DNA of 64,000 nucleotides from Tumebacillus sp. BK434 (GCF_004340785.1 NZ_SLXS01000003.1:95689-159688); one strand, 5' to 3'. Counted from the first letter of the stretch, positions 8,359-17,167 are shown. A program made the numbers and translations. Notes: generated by a model not told the origin, from the letters alone.

Positions 8359-8788
8359 CCTCCTTGCCGTCCTGGAAGTGGATCAACGTCGGGGTGCCTT
8401 GGACGGAGTATTTGCTCCAGACTTCGCTCTTGTTGTAAATGTTGACCGGGAACAGGGGCTTCTTCAGCTCTTTGGCCAGCGGCATCAGCATCGGAGACAC
8501 CACTTTGCAGTGTTCGCAGCTCGGCTGGTAGAAGTAGGCGAAGAAGTCTTCCTTGTTCGCGATCTTTTTCTCCATCTCGCCGGTCACGATCTCATTTTGG
8601 TACAGCGATTCCTGCTGCTGACGGTTCTCGTCGTACATGTTGGACAGCACGACAGCGCCGATCAGCACGATGATCACGGCGACGACCGCGCCGAAGATGA
8701 TCGGCATGCGCTTTTTCTTTTTCAACTCGCGCTCGCGGCGCAACGCTTTCAAATCGCGTTTTTGTTGATTGCGATCTTTTTTGCTCAT
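8300..8788 (-). CDS. Membrane-anchored thioredoxin-like protein
   Basis: A 162-residue protein: a basic N-terminus (MSKKDRNQQKRDLKALRRE), one membrane segment (about residues 29-49), then an extracytoplasmic thioredoxin fold. The redox motif is CEHC in FYQPSCEHCKVVSP, and the cis-Pro loop is VQGTPTLIHF. GAGGAGG lies 11 bases before the ATG at 8788. The pair with a MauE-like protein suggests thiol-disulfide exchange outside the membrane, for example in protein folding or cytochrome maturation; the partner substrate is unknown. Confidence 0.88.
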   Translation of the reverse strand: MSKKDRNQQKRDLKALRRERELKKKKRMPIIFGAVVAVIIVLIGAVVLSNMYDENRQQQESLYQNEIVTGEMEKKIANKEDFFAYFYQPSCEHCKVVSPMLMPLAKELKKPLFPVNIYNKSEVWSKYSVQGTPTLIHFQDGKEVGRVVGEQPKATFEEFLKK

Positions 8789-8870
8789 GGGATCAAGAAC
8801 CTCCTCTATTTTAAAAAGGACACTCATATACTTCGATGAACTCGATCCTTCGTCCTGCTTGCAGTTTCTA

Positions 8871-8890
8871 TTTGTGATTCATTTCACAAA
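8871..8890. promoter_or_regulatory. Rex-type redox operator upstream of cydAB
   Basis: TTTGTGATTCATTTCACAAA is a perfect 7-6-7 inverted repeat matching the Rex consensus TTGTGA-N6-TCACAA. Rex represses respiratory genes such as cydAB in Bacillus when NADH/NAD is low. It lies about 100 bases before cydA. Confidence 0.75.
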
Positions 8891-8917
8891 GTGTTCATTC
8901 CGCACTCTCCAGAGGCG

Positions 8918-8946
8918 TTGTTTGCCCCCAGCGGCTGGCGTAAGCT
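8918..8946 (+). promoter_or_regulatory. Possible sigma-A promoter of cydAB
   Basis: TTGTTT and TAAGCT are separated by 17 bases, 45 bases before the cydA start. The -10 box is only moderate. Confidence 0.4.
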
Positions 8947-8991
8947 AAAGGCAGATGGGCTTCTAATAGAGAGAGAAAGGGTGTGGCTTTG

Positions 8992-10326
8992 ATGATCGAT
9001 CTGCTGTTCAGCCGCATTTTGACAGGTACTACACTCGGGTTTCACATCTTTTTCGCCACGCTTGGCGTCGGCATCCCGGTCTTGATCTCCTTGGCCGAGC
9101 TGATCGGGATTCGCAAGCAGGACCCGGAATACATCCTGCTCGCCAGACGCTGGTCGAAAGGCTTCGTCATCCTCGTCGCCGTCGGCGTTGTCACCGGCAC
9201 GACGATCGGTTTTCAACTGAACTTGCTGTGGCCGTCCTTTATGGAGCTGGCCGGCGAATTGATTTCCCTCCCTTTTATGATGGAAGCGTTTGCGTTTTTC
9301 CTCGAAGCGATCTTTCTTGGGATCTATCTGTATACGTGGGGACGCTTCAAGAACCCCTATCTGCACTGGCTGTTCTCCTTGCCGGTGATTATCGGCTCGT
9401 CGATGTCGGCCGCCTTGATCACCACCGTCAACGCTTTTATGAACGCGCCGGCCGGCTTCCGCATCGAGAACGGCCACTTGGTCGACATCGACCCGCTGGC
9501 AGCGATTCTGAACCCGGCAACACCGAGCAAAGTGTTTCATGTGCTCTCGTCGTCCTATTTCACCACCGCCTGCGCCTTGGCTGCGCTGACCGCCTTTTTC
9601 ATCCTGTTCCGCAAAAAGCGCATCTCCTACATGAAGAAAGCGCTGACCTTGACGATGAGCCTCGCCCTCGTCACGGGGATTCTGACCGCGATCGCCGGCG
9701 ACGTGTCGGCCAAATACATGGCCGCCTACAACCCGGAAAAGCTGGCCGCTGCCGAAGCCCTTTTTGAAACGACAAAAGGCGCTCCGCTGCTCGTCGGCGG
9801 GCTGGTCGACAAGGAAACGCAGGAGATTCACTACAAGGTCGAACTGCCAAAACTGCTGTCCTTCCTTTCTTTCGGCGATTTTGATGCCGAGGTGCGGGGG
9901 CTGAACGCTTTCCCGCAAGAGCTGCAGCCGCCGGTGGAGATTCACTACATGTTCCAAGTGATGGTCGGCGCCGGGGTGTTCGGCATCCTGCTCTCCGCCC
10001 TGTTCCTCTGGGGGCGCTATACCTTCTCCAACTGGATGCTCCGGCTGGCGGTGCTGCTCGGTCCGGTCGGCATCGTCGGGATGGAATGCGGCTGGATCTT
10101 CACGGAGATCGGCCGCAAACCGTGGATCATCTACGGCGTGATGAAGATGGAAGACGCAGTCACTTCGATGACCGGGATTCGTGAGTATTTTTTCCTCTTT
10201 GTGCTGATTTATCTCCTGATCGCGCTGGCGACCGCCTTTGTGATGATCCGCTTCTTCCGCAAACGGCCGGTTGAGCAAGATCCGCACTACCTGAAGATCC
10301 ACGGCGGAGGAGGGCTCCCGCGATGA
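8992..10326 (+). CDS. cydA: Cytochrome bd-type quinol oxidase subunit I
   Basis: Subunit I of the terminal oxidase that reduces oxygen with quinol in the membrane. The 444-residue protein (MIDLLFSRILTGTTLGFHIF) carries the heme ligands His18 and His183 (VFHVLSSSYF), the acidic channel residues Glu98 and Glu105, the axial Met in FQVMVGAG and the GRKPW signature. The Q-loop is short, as in the CydA/YthA group of Gram-positives. AAAGG stands 10 bases before the ATG at 8992; a GTG at 8983 is too close to it. The stop overlaps cydB by four bases. Confidence 0.93.
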   Translation: MIDLLFSRILTGTTLGFHIFFATLGVGIPVLISLAELIGIRKQDPEYILLARRWSKGFVILVAVGVVTGTTIGFQLNLLWPSFMELAGELISLPFMMEAFAFFLEAIFLGIYLYTWGRFKNPYLHWLFSLPVIIGSSMSAALITTVNAFMNAPAGFRIENGHLVDIDPLAAILNPATPSKVFHVLSSSYFTTACALAALTAFFILFRKKRISYMKKALTLTMSLALVTGILTAIAGDVSAKYMAAYNPEKLAAAEALFETTKGAPLLVGGLVDKETQEIHYKVELPKLLSFLSFGDFDAEVRGLNAFPQELQPPVEIHYMFQVMVGAGVFGILLSALFLWGRYTFSNWMLRLAVLLGPVGIVGMECGWIFTEIGRKPWIIYGVMKMEDAVTSMTGIREYFFLFVLIYLLIALATAFVMIRFFRKRPVEQDPHYLKIHGGGGLPR

Positions 10327-11351
10327 TGACGACACCTGAACTGGCGATCTCGCTGCTCTGGCTGTTTCTGTTCTCCTACATCATCTTGGCGTCGGTGGAG
10401 TTCGGCGCCGGGTTCCTGCTCTTCTGGGCGCGGCTGCGCAAGTGGCCGCACGAGGTGGAAGAGGTGATCGAAAAGTACCTCTCACCGTTTTGGGAAGTGA
10501 CCAACGTCTTTCTGATCGCTTTCGTCGTCGGGCTGGTCGGCTTCTTCCCGCGCAGCGCTTACGTGTACGGGACGGTGCTGCTCTTGCCGGGGACGATCGC
10601 CCTGCTCTTGCTGATCTTGAAAGGCACGTTCTTCGCCTACTTCCACTACGCGAAAGTGCGCAGCAAGCTCGCCGTGTTTTTGCAGGCGGTGACGGGGCTG
10701 TTGCTGCCATTGGTGCTGGTCAGCATCATCCCCGTCTCAGAAGGCGGGTTTGTCGTCGAGCAGGACGGGAAGCTCCGGCTCTTGTTTGGCGAAGTGCTGA
10801 AAAGCCCGCTGCAGTGGACATTTGTGCTGTTCGCCCTGCTCAGCGTCCTGTTCGTGTCGGCCGTGTTCCTGCACTTCTACGCCGCCCGCGCCGGCAACAC
10901 GGTCGCCCGGGAAAAATTCCGCCTGGTCGCCTTGAATACCGGACTGCCTGCGCTCGGCGCGGGGGCGTTCATCCTGCTCCCGCTCGCCAATCACCGCCCG
11001 GAACACTTTTTGGCGATGTCGACCGACTATTCGTGGCTTCTGCTGCTCTCCGGCTTCCTGTTCGTCAACGCCTACATGCTCCTGCAGCGCGGCAAATGGC
11101 CGGGGCTCAGCTTCCTGCTCGTGATCGGGCAATACGCGGCGGCAGTGGCGGCGTACGGGTATTCGCACATGCCGTATCTGCTCTATCCGATCCTGAACAT
11201 CGAGGAGGCGTTCGTCAACCCGACGATGGCCACCTATCTGTTCTGGACGCTCGGACTCGGCTATCTGGTGCTGATCCCGGGTCTTTGCGTCCTCGCCTGG
11301 CTGTTCCTCTTCTCCGACACCTATGTCAAAGGCAAGACCAAAAACGTCTGA
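10323..11351 (+). CDS. cydB: Cytochrome bd-type quinol oxidase subunit II
   Basis: A 342-residue membrane protein of the CydB/YthB family with about eight to nine hydrophobic segments. The N-terminal pattern is ILASVEFGAGFLLFWARL. It forms the heterodimer with CydA and is translated from an ATGA overlap. No cydC/cydD genes follow; the assembly ABC transporter must be elsewhere or not required. The operon ends at a terminator. Confidence 0.9.
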   Translation: MMTTPELAISLLWLFLFSYIILASVEFGAGFLLFWARLRKWPHEVEEVIEKYLSPFWEVTNVFLIAFVVGLVGFFPRSAYVYGTVLLLPGTIALLLLILKGTFFAYFHYAKVRSKLAVFLQAVTGLLLPLVLVSIIPVSEGGFVVEQDGKLRLLFGEVLKSPLQWTFVLFALLSVLFVSAVFLHFYAARAGNTVAREKFRLVALNTGLPALGAGAFILLPLANHRPEHFLAMSTDYSWLLLLSGFLFVNAYMLLQRGKWPGLSFLLVIGQYAAAVAAYGYSHMPYLLYPILNIEEAFVNPTMATYLFWTLGLGYLVLIPGLCVLAWLFLFSDTYVKGKTKNV

Positions 11352-11355
11352 CAGG

Positions 11356-11412
11356 ACGAAAAGCGACCTCTCTTGGAAAAGCTATACGAGATTGAGGTCG
11401 TTTTTCGTTTTT
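11356..11412 (+). terminator. Terminator of cydAB
   Basis: ACGAAAAGCGACCTC pairs with GAGGTCGTTTTTCGT across a 23-base loop and is followed by a T-run. Confidence 0.65.
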
Positions 11413-11419
11413 AGAAGGG

Positions 11420-11448
11420 TCGACAAGCAGAAAATGGACGTGTATAAT
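11420..11448 (+). promoter_or_regulatory. Sigma-A promoter of folD-fchA
   Basis: TCGACA (one mismatch to TTGACA), a 17-base spacer and a perfect TATAAT lie 77 bases before the folD start. Confidence 0.7.
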
Positions 11449-11524
11449 CGGTTACAACAGAAAATATCGAACATTGCTTCGTACCACATAATAAATCGTT
11501 CGCTATTTCAGGAGGATCGAGACG

Positions 11525-12403
11525 ATGGCACAAGCATTCAAAGGCAAGCCGGTGGCAGACGCCATCCGGGCAGAAGTTACAGAAGTTGTGAACACCTTGA
11601 AAGCGCAAGGCCACACCCCAAAGATGGCGGTGCTGCTGGTGGAAGGCGACCCCGCTTCCTATCACTACGCGCAGGCGAAAGGCAAAGCGGCGGAGAAGCT
11701 TGGCATCGACTATGAACTGCACTCCTTCCCAAGCGATGTGAGTGAAGACGAGCTGCTCACCAGCATCCGGCAACTGAACGACGACCCGACAGTACATGGC
11801 ATCATGCTGGAGCTGCCCCTGCCCAAGCACATCGATACGAAAAAAGCGACCTCGGCGATCACACCCTGCAAAGACGTGGACGGGCTGCATCCGCAGAACC
11901 TGCTCGCGACTGTCGCCGGCACGCCGGGCCTCTACCCGGCTACGCCGCAAGCGTGCATCCTGCTGCTCAAGCACTACGGCCACACCCTCGCCGGCAAAAA
12001 CGTCGTGCTGGTCGGCCGCGGCGAAACGGTCGGGCTGCCGCTGATCCACCTGCTCTTGCGGGAAAACGCGACGGTCACCGTCTGCCACTCCCGCACCCCG
12101 GACATCGGCGCGCATCTGCGCAAGGCGGACATCGCCTTTGTCGCGGTCGGCCGCAAGAACCTCGTCACGAAAGACATGGTGCACCCTGACTTGCTGATCA
12201 TCGACGCCGGCATCAACGAGACGGACGACGGCGGCATCACCGGCGATGTGGCACCGGACGTGATCGATGTGGTCGCCGGCATGTCCCCGACGCCGGGCGG
12301 CGTGGGGTCGGTCACCACCGCCCTCTTGTTCGCCAACCTGATGCAGGCGATGCGCTTGCAGAACCTGGGCACCAAGGAGGTCAACCTCAATGGCAACGTT
12401 TGA
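11525..12403 (+). CDS. folD: FolD-family methylene-THF dehydrogenase / methenyl-THF cyclohydrolase (divergent)
   Basis: FolD oxidises 5,10-methylene-THF to methenyl-THF with NAD(P) and hydrolyses it to 10-formyl-THF. The 292-residue protein keeps the catalytic Tyr-x3-Lys (YAQAK in SYHYAQAKGKAAEKLG), CKDVDGLHP, the Rossmann loop VGRGETVGLP and a C-terminal PTPGGVGSVT. Two family-conserved spots differ: the usual Q before LPLP is E (LELPLP), and the usual GGVGPMT is GGVGSVT. The Gln is part of the cyclohydrolase site, so this step may be weakened here, and the gene overlaps a dedicated cyclohydrolase gene (fchA). GGAGG precedes the ATG. Confidence 0.88.
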   Translation: MAQAFKGKPVADAIRAEVTEVVNTLKAQGHTPKMAVLLVEGDPASYHYAQAKGKAAEKLGIDYELHSFPSDVSEDELLTSIRQLNDDPTVHGIMLELPLPKHIDTKKATSAITPCKDVDGLHPQNLLATVAGTPGLYPATPQACILLLKHYGHTLAGKNVVLVGRGETVGLPLIHLLLRENATVTVCHSRTPDIGAHLRKADIAFVAVGRKNLVTKDMVHPDLLIIDAGINETDDGGITGDVAPDVIDVVAGMSPTPGGVGSVTTALLFANLMQAMRLQNLGTKEVNLNGNV

Positions 12404-13016
12404 TACAACCATCCGCTCCTTCCTCACCCAAGCGGCATCCAACTCCCCGACGCCGGGCGGCGGTTCGGTCGCCGCGCTGGTCGCGGCGCTCGGCGCCTCG
12501 ATGACCTCGATGGTCGGCAACCTGACCCAAGGTGCCAAGTTTGCCGACGTCGAAGCGAACATGACGGCAGCAGTTGAACGGATGACCGCAGCGATCGGCC
12601 AGTTTGAGCAGCTGCTCGAAGCGGACATGGCTTCGTTTGACCGCTACATGGCCGCATTGAAACTGCCGAAAGACACCGATGAGCAAAAAGCGGCCCGCTC
12701 GCAGGCGCTGCAGGAAGCGTCGATCCACGCGACCGAAGTGCCGATGCGCCTCGCCCGGCTCTGCCTCGACGCGCTGCAGATTTCGGCGACCATTGGAGAG
12801 ACGGCGAACAAAAACGTCATCTCCGACCTCGGCATCGCCGCCCTGCTGCTGGAATCGGCGGCGCAATCGGCACTGCTCACCGTCGACATGAACCTGCCCG
12901 GCCTGAAAGACCTCGAACGCAAATCGGCCTACGCAGCGGAGCGCGACGCGCTGTTGAACAGCATCACCCCGCTGAAAGACCAGATCGTCACCACCGTCCG
13001 TAAGCGTTTGGCTTAA
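12390..13016 (+). CDS. fchA: Methenyl-THF cyclohydrolase / cyclodeaminase family protein
   Basis: A 208-residue all-helical protein of the formiminotransferase-cyclodeaminase C-terminal family. The signature SPTPGGGSVAALVAALGASM is at residues 19-38. Stand-alone members (FchA) hydrolyse 5,10-methenyl-THF or act as cyclodeaminase. The start lies inside the end of folD (14-base overlap) with AAGGAGG upstream, so the two are coupled and probably act in sequence on C1-folates. Confidence 0.88.
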   Translation: MATFDTTIRSFLTQAASNSPTPGGGSVAALVAALGASMTSMVGNLTQGAKFADVEANMTAAVERMTAAIGQFEQLLEADMASFDRYMAALKLPKDTDEQKAARSQALQEASIHATEVPMRLARLCLDALQISATIGETANKNVISDLGIAALLLESAAQSALLTVDMNLPGLKDLERKSAYAAERDALLNSITPLKDQIVTTVRKRLA

Positions 13017-13021
13017 CAACA

Positions 13022-13057
13022 AAAGCCGCCTCTTCCTTGGGAAGAGGCGGCTTTCTC
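13022..13057. terminator. Terminator between fchA and Yip1-like gene
   Basis: A 14-bp stem (AAGCCGCCTCTTCC/GGAAGAGGCGGCTT, with TTG in the loop) has a T-rich tail on both strands. Confidence 0.85.
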
Positions 13058-13061
13058 TTGG

Positions 13062-13829
13062 TCAGTAGAGGACCGTGTGCACGTCGGTCATGAAGCTCCA
13101 AGCTGCAAAGCCCATCACCAGCACGAACAGTCCCCCATAGAGCAGCGCATAGATTAGAAACGGCCCCCAGAACGCACGCGCTCCGGAGATCCCGTACAAC
13201 TTCTGAATCGCCATCACGCGCACGATGACCATGTAGATGTGGCTGCCGAACGGAACCACATAGTTCAGGAGCGCAAAGATCAAGATCAGAATCGTCCAGA
13301 GCAGCGGCGGTTCCAGGCTGGGTGACACCGACTGCACCAGCACGCCGCCGAAAAGGGTCGCCAAGTACAGCAGTTGGACCGCTTGAGAGGGAATCCAGCT
13401 GATGCCGGCCGTATAAGGATGGATCAGCTGCAGTTGACGGCCTTTTTCCCGCCGCTCCTCAGTGTCGCGCGGATAGTAGGCGCCCGCAGACACTCGCAGC
13501 CCGAGGCGCACCATCCCGGAAAACCAATAGCGGGACACCGCATGGACGAGCCAGGATAGCAGAAACACCACCGGCACTGCCAACACGAGGAGCAAGGCCA
13601 CGATCGCCTTCGGGATGCCGACGTTTTCCAGCGGGTCTTCGCGAATTTCCGGGACGGCCAGCACGAGGATGACCAGCCCGAGCACGACGAGCAGCATGAT
13701 CAGCGCATCCAAGCAGGCGAGCAGGCCGGTCGCCCGCCAGGATTTCCTGAGATCGCCTTCAAACAGCAAATCATCCAACACGGCATGGGGCCGGAACAAG
13801 ATCTGAAACAGGGAGGACAACGCGTTCAA
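13062..13829 (-). CDS. Yip1-like polytopic membrane protein (paralogue 2)
   Basis: A 255-residue protein starting TTG (MNALSSLFQILFRPHAVLDD), with GGAGG eight bases upstream. It has five hydrophobic segments and a cytoplasmic N-terminal motif ILFRPHAVLDDLL, as in Yip1-domain proteins. It is a paralogue of the gene just upstream: both carry the loop Y-P-x-D-x-E-E-R-R-E-K-G-R and I-x-P-Y-T. Function in bacteria is unknown; roles in membrane stress or secretion are only suggested by the fold. Confidence 0.7.
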   Translation of the reverse strand: MNALSSLFQILFRPHAVLDDLLFEGDLRKSWRATGLLACLDALIMLLVVLGLVILVLAVPEIREDPLENVGIPKAIVALLLVLAVPVVFLLSWLVHAVSRYWFSGMVRLGLRVSAGAYYPRDTEERREKGRQLQLIHPYTAGISWIPSQAVQLLYLATLFGGVLVQSVSPSLEPPLLWTILILIFALLNYVVPFGSHIYMVIVRVMAIQKLYGISGARAFWGPFLIYALLYGGLFVLVMGFAAWSFMTDVHTVLY

Positions 13830-13850
13830 TGTGTACGCCTCCTGCGCTGC

Positions 13851-14645
13851 TTAGACCATGCTCGGATCGACGATCGCCGGGATCAACGCAAGCGCGGTCA
13901 CAAACACGATATACAGTACAAACAAGACAACGTAGACGATCATGTAAGTGATAAACGGGCCGAAAAACGCTTTGGCAGCGGAGATGTTGTAGATCTTCTT
14001 CAGCGCAAACACGCGGACGACGATCATGTAGATGAACAGCCCCAAGGAGATCAGCTGCACGACCCCGCTCCAGATAAAGAAGCCGATGAACATCGTGATC
14101 ATGTCGGTGGTCGGTTCACCGCCCATTTCGCTCATCTCGATCATTTCGATGAACGAGCTCATATCGAAGAACAGCGGCAGGAACAGCAAGCTGACCACCG
14201 ACGCCAGCACGTAGATCCACATCGTGTACGGCTGGATCATTTCGACGAGGCGTCCCTTTTCACGGCGCTCTTCCGGGTCGGTCGGATACTCGCGGGAGGC
14301 GACCATGCGAATGCCCAGCACGACCAGCCATTTAAAGAAGAAACGGGACAAGATCAGGCTGACCACCGTCGAGAGAATCGCGACGACGCCGCCGATCACC
14401 CAGATCAGCATCAGCGCCGACGTGTCGATCCCTGCTTCGCCGTACGGATCGATCAGTTCCATCATGTCGTTGAACTCGCCGGTCATCCAGACCCCGACCC
14501 CGAGCAGCACCACCAGGTTGATGACGATCAGAAACCAGGTTGCGCCCCAGGACTGGCCGAATCTGCGCTCTTCGAGCAGCCGGTCGACCGTCTGTTGCGG
14601 GCGGAACAAAATGCTAAACATATTTCGCAGCAAGAAAGAATCCAC
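13851..14645 (-). CDS. Yip1-like polytopic membrane protein (paralogue 1)
   Basis: A 264-residue protein beginning around MDSFLLRNMFSILFRPQQTV, with five hydrophobic segments. The loop YPTDPEERREKGRLVEMIQP matches its downstream paralogue. The start is uncertain: the GTG at 14645 directly follows AAAGG, while the TTG at 14633 has a better 10-base spacing. The paralogue starts 21 bases after this stop, so they form a two-gene operon that probably arose by tandem duplication. Confidence 0.7.
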   Translation of the reverse strand: MDSFLLRNMFSILFRPQQTVDRLLEERRFGQSWGATWFLIVINLVVLLGVGVWMTGEFNDMMELIDPYGEAGIDTSALMLIWVIGGVVAILSTVVSLILSRFFFKWLVVLGIRMVASREYPTDPEERREKGRLVEMIQPYTMWIYVLASVVSLLFLPLFFDMSSFIEMIEMSEMGGEPTTDMITMFIGFFIWSGVVQLISLGLFIYMIVVRVFALKKIYNISAAKAFFGPFITYMIVYVVLFVLYIVFVTALALIPAIVDPSMV

Positions 14646-14719
14646 CTTTCAGAAAATGAGTAAAAAGCATGATTTCAAGCTCAGTTTAGTATAGCATGAA
14701 TTTTCTTTGACAAAAACGT

Positions 14720-14767
14720 AAAAAACCGCCTCATCCCCCAAAAGGTTGATGAGGCGGTACTTTTTTA
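14720..14767. terminator. Hairpin terminator
   Basis: An 11-bp perfect stem (ACCGCCTCATC/GATGAGGCGGT) has T-runs on both strands. It ends the zinc-ribbon gene on the minus strand. Confidence 0.85.
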
Positions 14768-14995
14768 CATCCGCTGTGCGGCTTTGACGAACAGGAGCTC
14801 CGCGCCGTCCAGCCCGCAGACGGCGCACTCGACCAGGCGCGACTCCCCTTTGTAAGGGTGCGCCATCAAATCGTTTTGGTCGATGTACGCCAGCACTTCG
14901 CCAGTTTGCGGGTTCAGTTTGACCGACACCGGGTTCTGATCGCAGATGTGAAACCTCATCTTGTTGCGGCAATTCGGACATGCGTAAGGATTCAA
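14765..14995 (-). CDS. Small zinc-ribbon-like protein
   Basis: A 76-residue protein starting from TTG at 14995 (MNPYACPNCRNKMRFHICDQ); GGAGG is nine bases upstream. Two Cys pairs, CPNC and CAVC, about 55 residues apart, make a likely zinc ribbon. The middle reads VSVKLNPQTGEVLAYIDQND. I do not recognise a named family. Possible roles are nucleic-acid or protein binding. Confidence 0.6.
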   Translation of the reverse strand: MNPYACPNCRNKMRFHICDQNPVSVKLNPQTGEVLAYIDQNDLMAHPYKGESRLVECAVCGLDGAELLFVKAAQRM

Positions 14996-15076
14996 CTCGC
15001 TGCACCTCCATAGCAACTTCGGTACAGGTAGTATTTAGCAGCCGCTGCCGACCTATGCAGTTGTGTGCAAGCGCAA

Positions 15077-15100
15077 GAAAAAAGAGGGCCGCACGGCCCC
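15077..15100 (-). terminator. Terminator
   Basis: The stem GGGCCG/CGGCCC is followed on the minus strand by TCTTTTTT, just after the small gene ending at 15112. Confidence 0.7.
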
Positions 15101-15111
15101 CTTCCCCCGTG

Positions 15112-15327
15112 CTACGCCCGAACCAACTGCACCACTTCACCTAATGTGTCGTCGTCCAGGCGGGTGGCAAGACCGAGGAACATCTTGCGCGCGTCCTGAT
15201 CCTCGAGTTTGGCATACATCGATTTGGACAGACCGAGTGTCGCGAACAGCTGGTTGAGCTCCATGCGCGGCAGCTCTTGCAGCCCGTCCCAGATCGCGTC
15301 CAGCGTGTTCTGCCTGTTGTCCATCAT
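15112..15327 (-). CDS. Small helical protein of unknown function
   Basis: A 71-residue protein (MMDNRQNTLDAIWDGLQELP), with AAAAGGGG about nine bases before the ATG at 15327. The whole chain looks alpha-helical and acidic, with no Cys and no signal peptide. I do not recognise a family. The frame is open to 15381 but has no ribosome site there. Confidence 0.55.
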   Translation of the reverse strand: MMDNRQNTLDAIWDGLQELPRMELNQLFATLGLSKSMYAKLEDQDARKMFLGLATRLDDDTLGEVVQLVRA

Positions 15328-15368
15328 GCAGCACCCCTTTTCGCACAGGATGCTAGTTAGCTTTGCCT

Positions 15369-15686
15369 TTACTTCACCCAATTACCCGCCAGCGGGTAGC
15401 GGTAGTACTCGCCGTCAACGGCGCGGATGATCGCGATGATCGTGTAGACAAGCCCGGCGATCCAGATCACCGGCAAGAGCAGGAAACCGATCAGCAGGAG
15501 AGTCAAAATCCATGCGATCAGCGTCGCGACGATGATCGCAGCATGGAAGATGAGCGACTGTTTGGCATGGTGTTTGACATACGGGTCATCCTGTTTCACC
15601 AAGAGGACGATCACCGGGAGGATGATCGGCAAGAAGAAGTACGATACATGCGATAAGACCGCTAATACTTTGCTTTCGGTAGACAC
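15369..15686 (-). CDS. DUF4870 membrane protein
   Basis: A 105-residue protein starting at GTG 15686 (MSTESKVLAVLSHVSYFFLP), ten bases after AAAGGGG. It has the DUF4870 (Tic20-like) layout: three hydrophobic segments and the loop DDPYVKHHAKQSLIFH. Function is unknown. Alternative TTG starts at 15695/15692 lie too near the ribosome site. Confidence 0.8.
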   Translation of the reverse strand: MSTESKVLAVLSHVSYFFLPIILPVIVLLVKQDDPYVKHHAKQSLIFHAAIIVATLIAWILTLLLIGFLLLPVIWIAGLVYTIIAIIRAVDGEYYRYPLAGNWVK

Positions 15687-15787
15687 TAACAACAACGCCC
15701 CTTTCTGGTATGGTAATACATACGAGTCGGGGGCGTAAAAGTTTCATCTTTTCGTCAAAGTTAGTCCTGTTTCGCCATTGCGTCCGC

Positions 15788-17167
15788 TTAGGCTTCGACC
15801 GGTGCGAGGCGCGAGGTGAAGTGGCGCAGAATCTCCGGCTCGTACGTGAAACGCACGCCGCGGATCTGGTCTTTGCGCGCCATGATCTCTTTGAACGTAT
15901 CGACGATAAAGTCCATGTGGTTGTTGGTGTACGTGCGGCGCGGGATGGTCAGGCGCAGGAACTCCATCGGCGAGATCAGTTCTTCGCGCGTCTCCGGGTC
16001 GCGGCCGAGCAGGAAGGAGCCGACTTCGACGCCGCGGATGCCGCCTTCCAGATACAGTTCGTTGGCCAGCGCCTGTGCCGGGAACTGCAAGTTCGGGATG
16101 TGCGGCAGGAGCGCTTTCGCATCGACAAACACAGCGTGTCCGCCGGTCGGATACTGGATCGGCACGCCGATCTCGCGCAGCTTCTCGCCGAGGTATTCGA
16201 CCTGGCCGATGCGGTGTGCGAGATAGTCTTCTTCGACGCCTTCGCGCAGGCCTTGCGCCAGCGCTTCCATGTCGCGTCCGGACAGCCCGCCGTAGGTCGG
16301 GAAGCCTTCGAACGGCACGACGTAGGACTGGCATTTTTTGAACAGCTCTTCGTCCTCTTTGATCGCGATCATGCCGCCCATGTTGACCAGACCGTCTTTT
16401 TTCGCCGACATGGTCAAGCCGTCCGCGTAAGACAGCATTTCGCGGACGATCTCCGGCACCGATTTGTTTTCATAGCCGGTTTCGCGCTGTTTGATAAAAT
16501 ACGCGTTCTCCGCAAAGCGCGCCGCGTCGAAGAACAGTGCGATGTTATGCTTGCGGGCGATCTCGTGGACGCCGCGGATGTTCTCCATCGACACCGGCTG
16601 GCCCCCGGCCGAGTTGCAGGTGACGGTGATCAGGATGAAGGCGATGTTTTCGGCCGACTGCTCGGCGATGAACGCAGCCATCTTCTCGAGGTCGAAATTG
16701 CCTTTGAACGGATGGTAGGTCGAAGAGTCGTACGCGTCCTCGATGACGAAGTTGACCGCGCGGCCCTTGGCCAGCTCGATGTGCGCTTTCGTCGTATCGA
16801 AGTGCATGTTGCCGAGCACGTATTGCCCGGAGTGCTTGATCACCAGCGGGAACAGCACCTGTTCCGCCCCGCGTCCCTGATGGGTCGGGATCAGATATTT
16901 ATAGCCCAGCACGTCCTGGACCGATTTTTCCAATTTATAAAAACTTTTCGAGCCGGCGTACGATTCGTCGCCGAGCATCATCGCGCCCCATTGCGCGTCG
17001 CTCATCGCTCCGGTGCCGGAGTCGGTCAGCAAATCGATATAGACATCTTCAGAACGCAGCAAAAACGGGTTGTATCCCGCCTCTTTCAGTTTCGCCACGC
17101 GCTCCTCTTGCGGGATCAAACGAATCGGTTCTACCATTTTAATGCGATACGGTTCTGCTGTGCGCAT
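15788..17167 (-). CDS. tnaA: Tryptophanase (PLP-dependent beta-eliminating lyase)
   Basis: The enzyme cleaves L-tryptophan to indole, pyruvate and ammonia. The 459-residue protein ([20 protein letters not shown]) has THQGRGAEQ, the PLP lysine (about K257) in SAKKDG and the C-terminal LRHFTSRL. Three features favour tryptophanase over tyrosine phenol-lyase: Asp124 in HFDTT (phenol-lyase has Thr), Val in [14 protein letters not shown] (phenol-lyase has Arg), and His in RHFT. GGAGAG lies nine bases before the ATG at 17167; an earlier ATG at 17221 lies inside the promoter. It is driven by the sigma-54 promoter at 17217-17232. No tryptophan permease is adjacent. Confidence 0.9.
   Translation of the reverse strand: MRTAEPYRIKMVEPIRLIPQEERVAKLKEAGYNPFLLRSEDVYIDLLTDSGTGAMSDAQWGAMMLGDESYAGSKSFYKLEKSVQDVLGYKYLIPTHQGRGAEQVLFPLVIKHSGQYVLGNMHFDTTKAHIELAKGRAVNFVIEDAYDSSTYHPFKGNFDLEKMAAFIAEQSAENIAFILITVTCNSAGGQPVSMENIRGVHEIARKHNIALFFDAARFAENAYFIKQRETGYENKSVPEIVREMLSYADGLTMSAKKDGLVNMGGMIAIKEDEELFKKCQSYVVPFEGFPTYGGLSGRDMEALAQGLREGVEEDYLAHRIGQVEYLGEKLREIGVPIQYPTGGHAVFVDAKALLPHIPNLQFPAQALANELYLEGGIRGVEVGSFLLGRDPETREELISPMEFLRLTIPRRTYTNNHMDFIVDTFKEIMARKDQIRGVRFTYEPEILRHFTSRLAPVEA

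Noticed and set aside
8884-10335. Long open frame antisense to cydA (483 codons)
   Set aside because: GC-rich mirror frame: composition is unlike a protein, with runs of Arg/Gln/His, no ribosome site and no family pattern. cydA on the other strand is clear.
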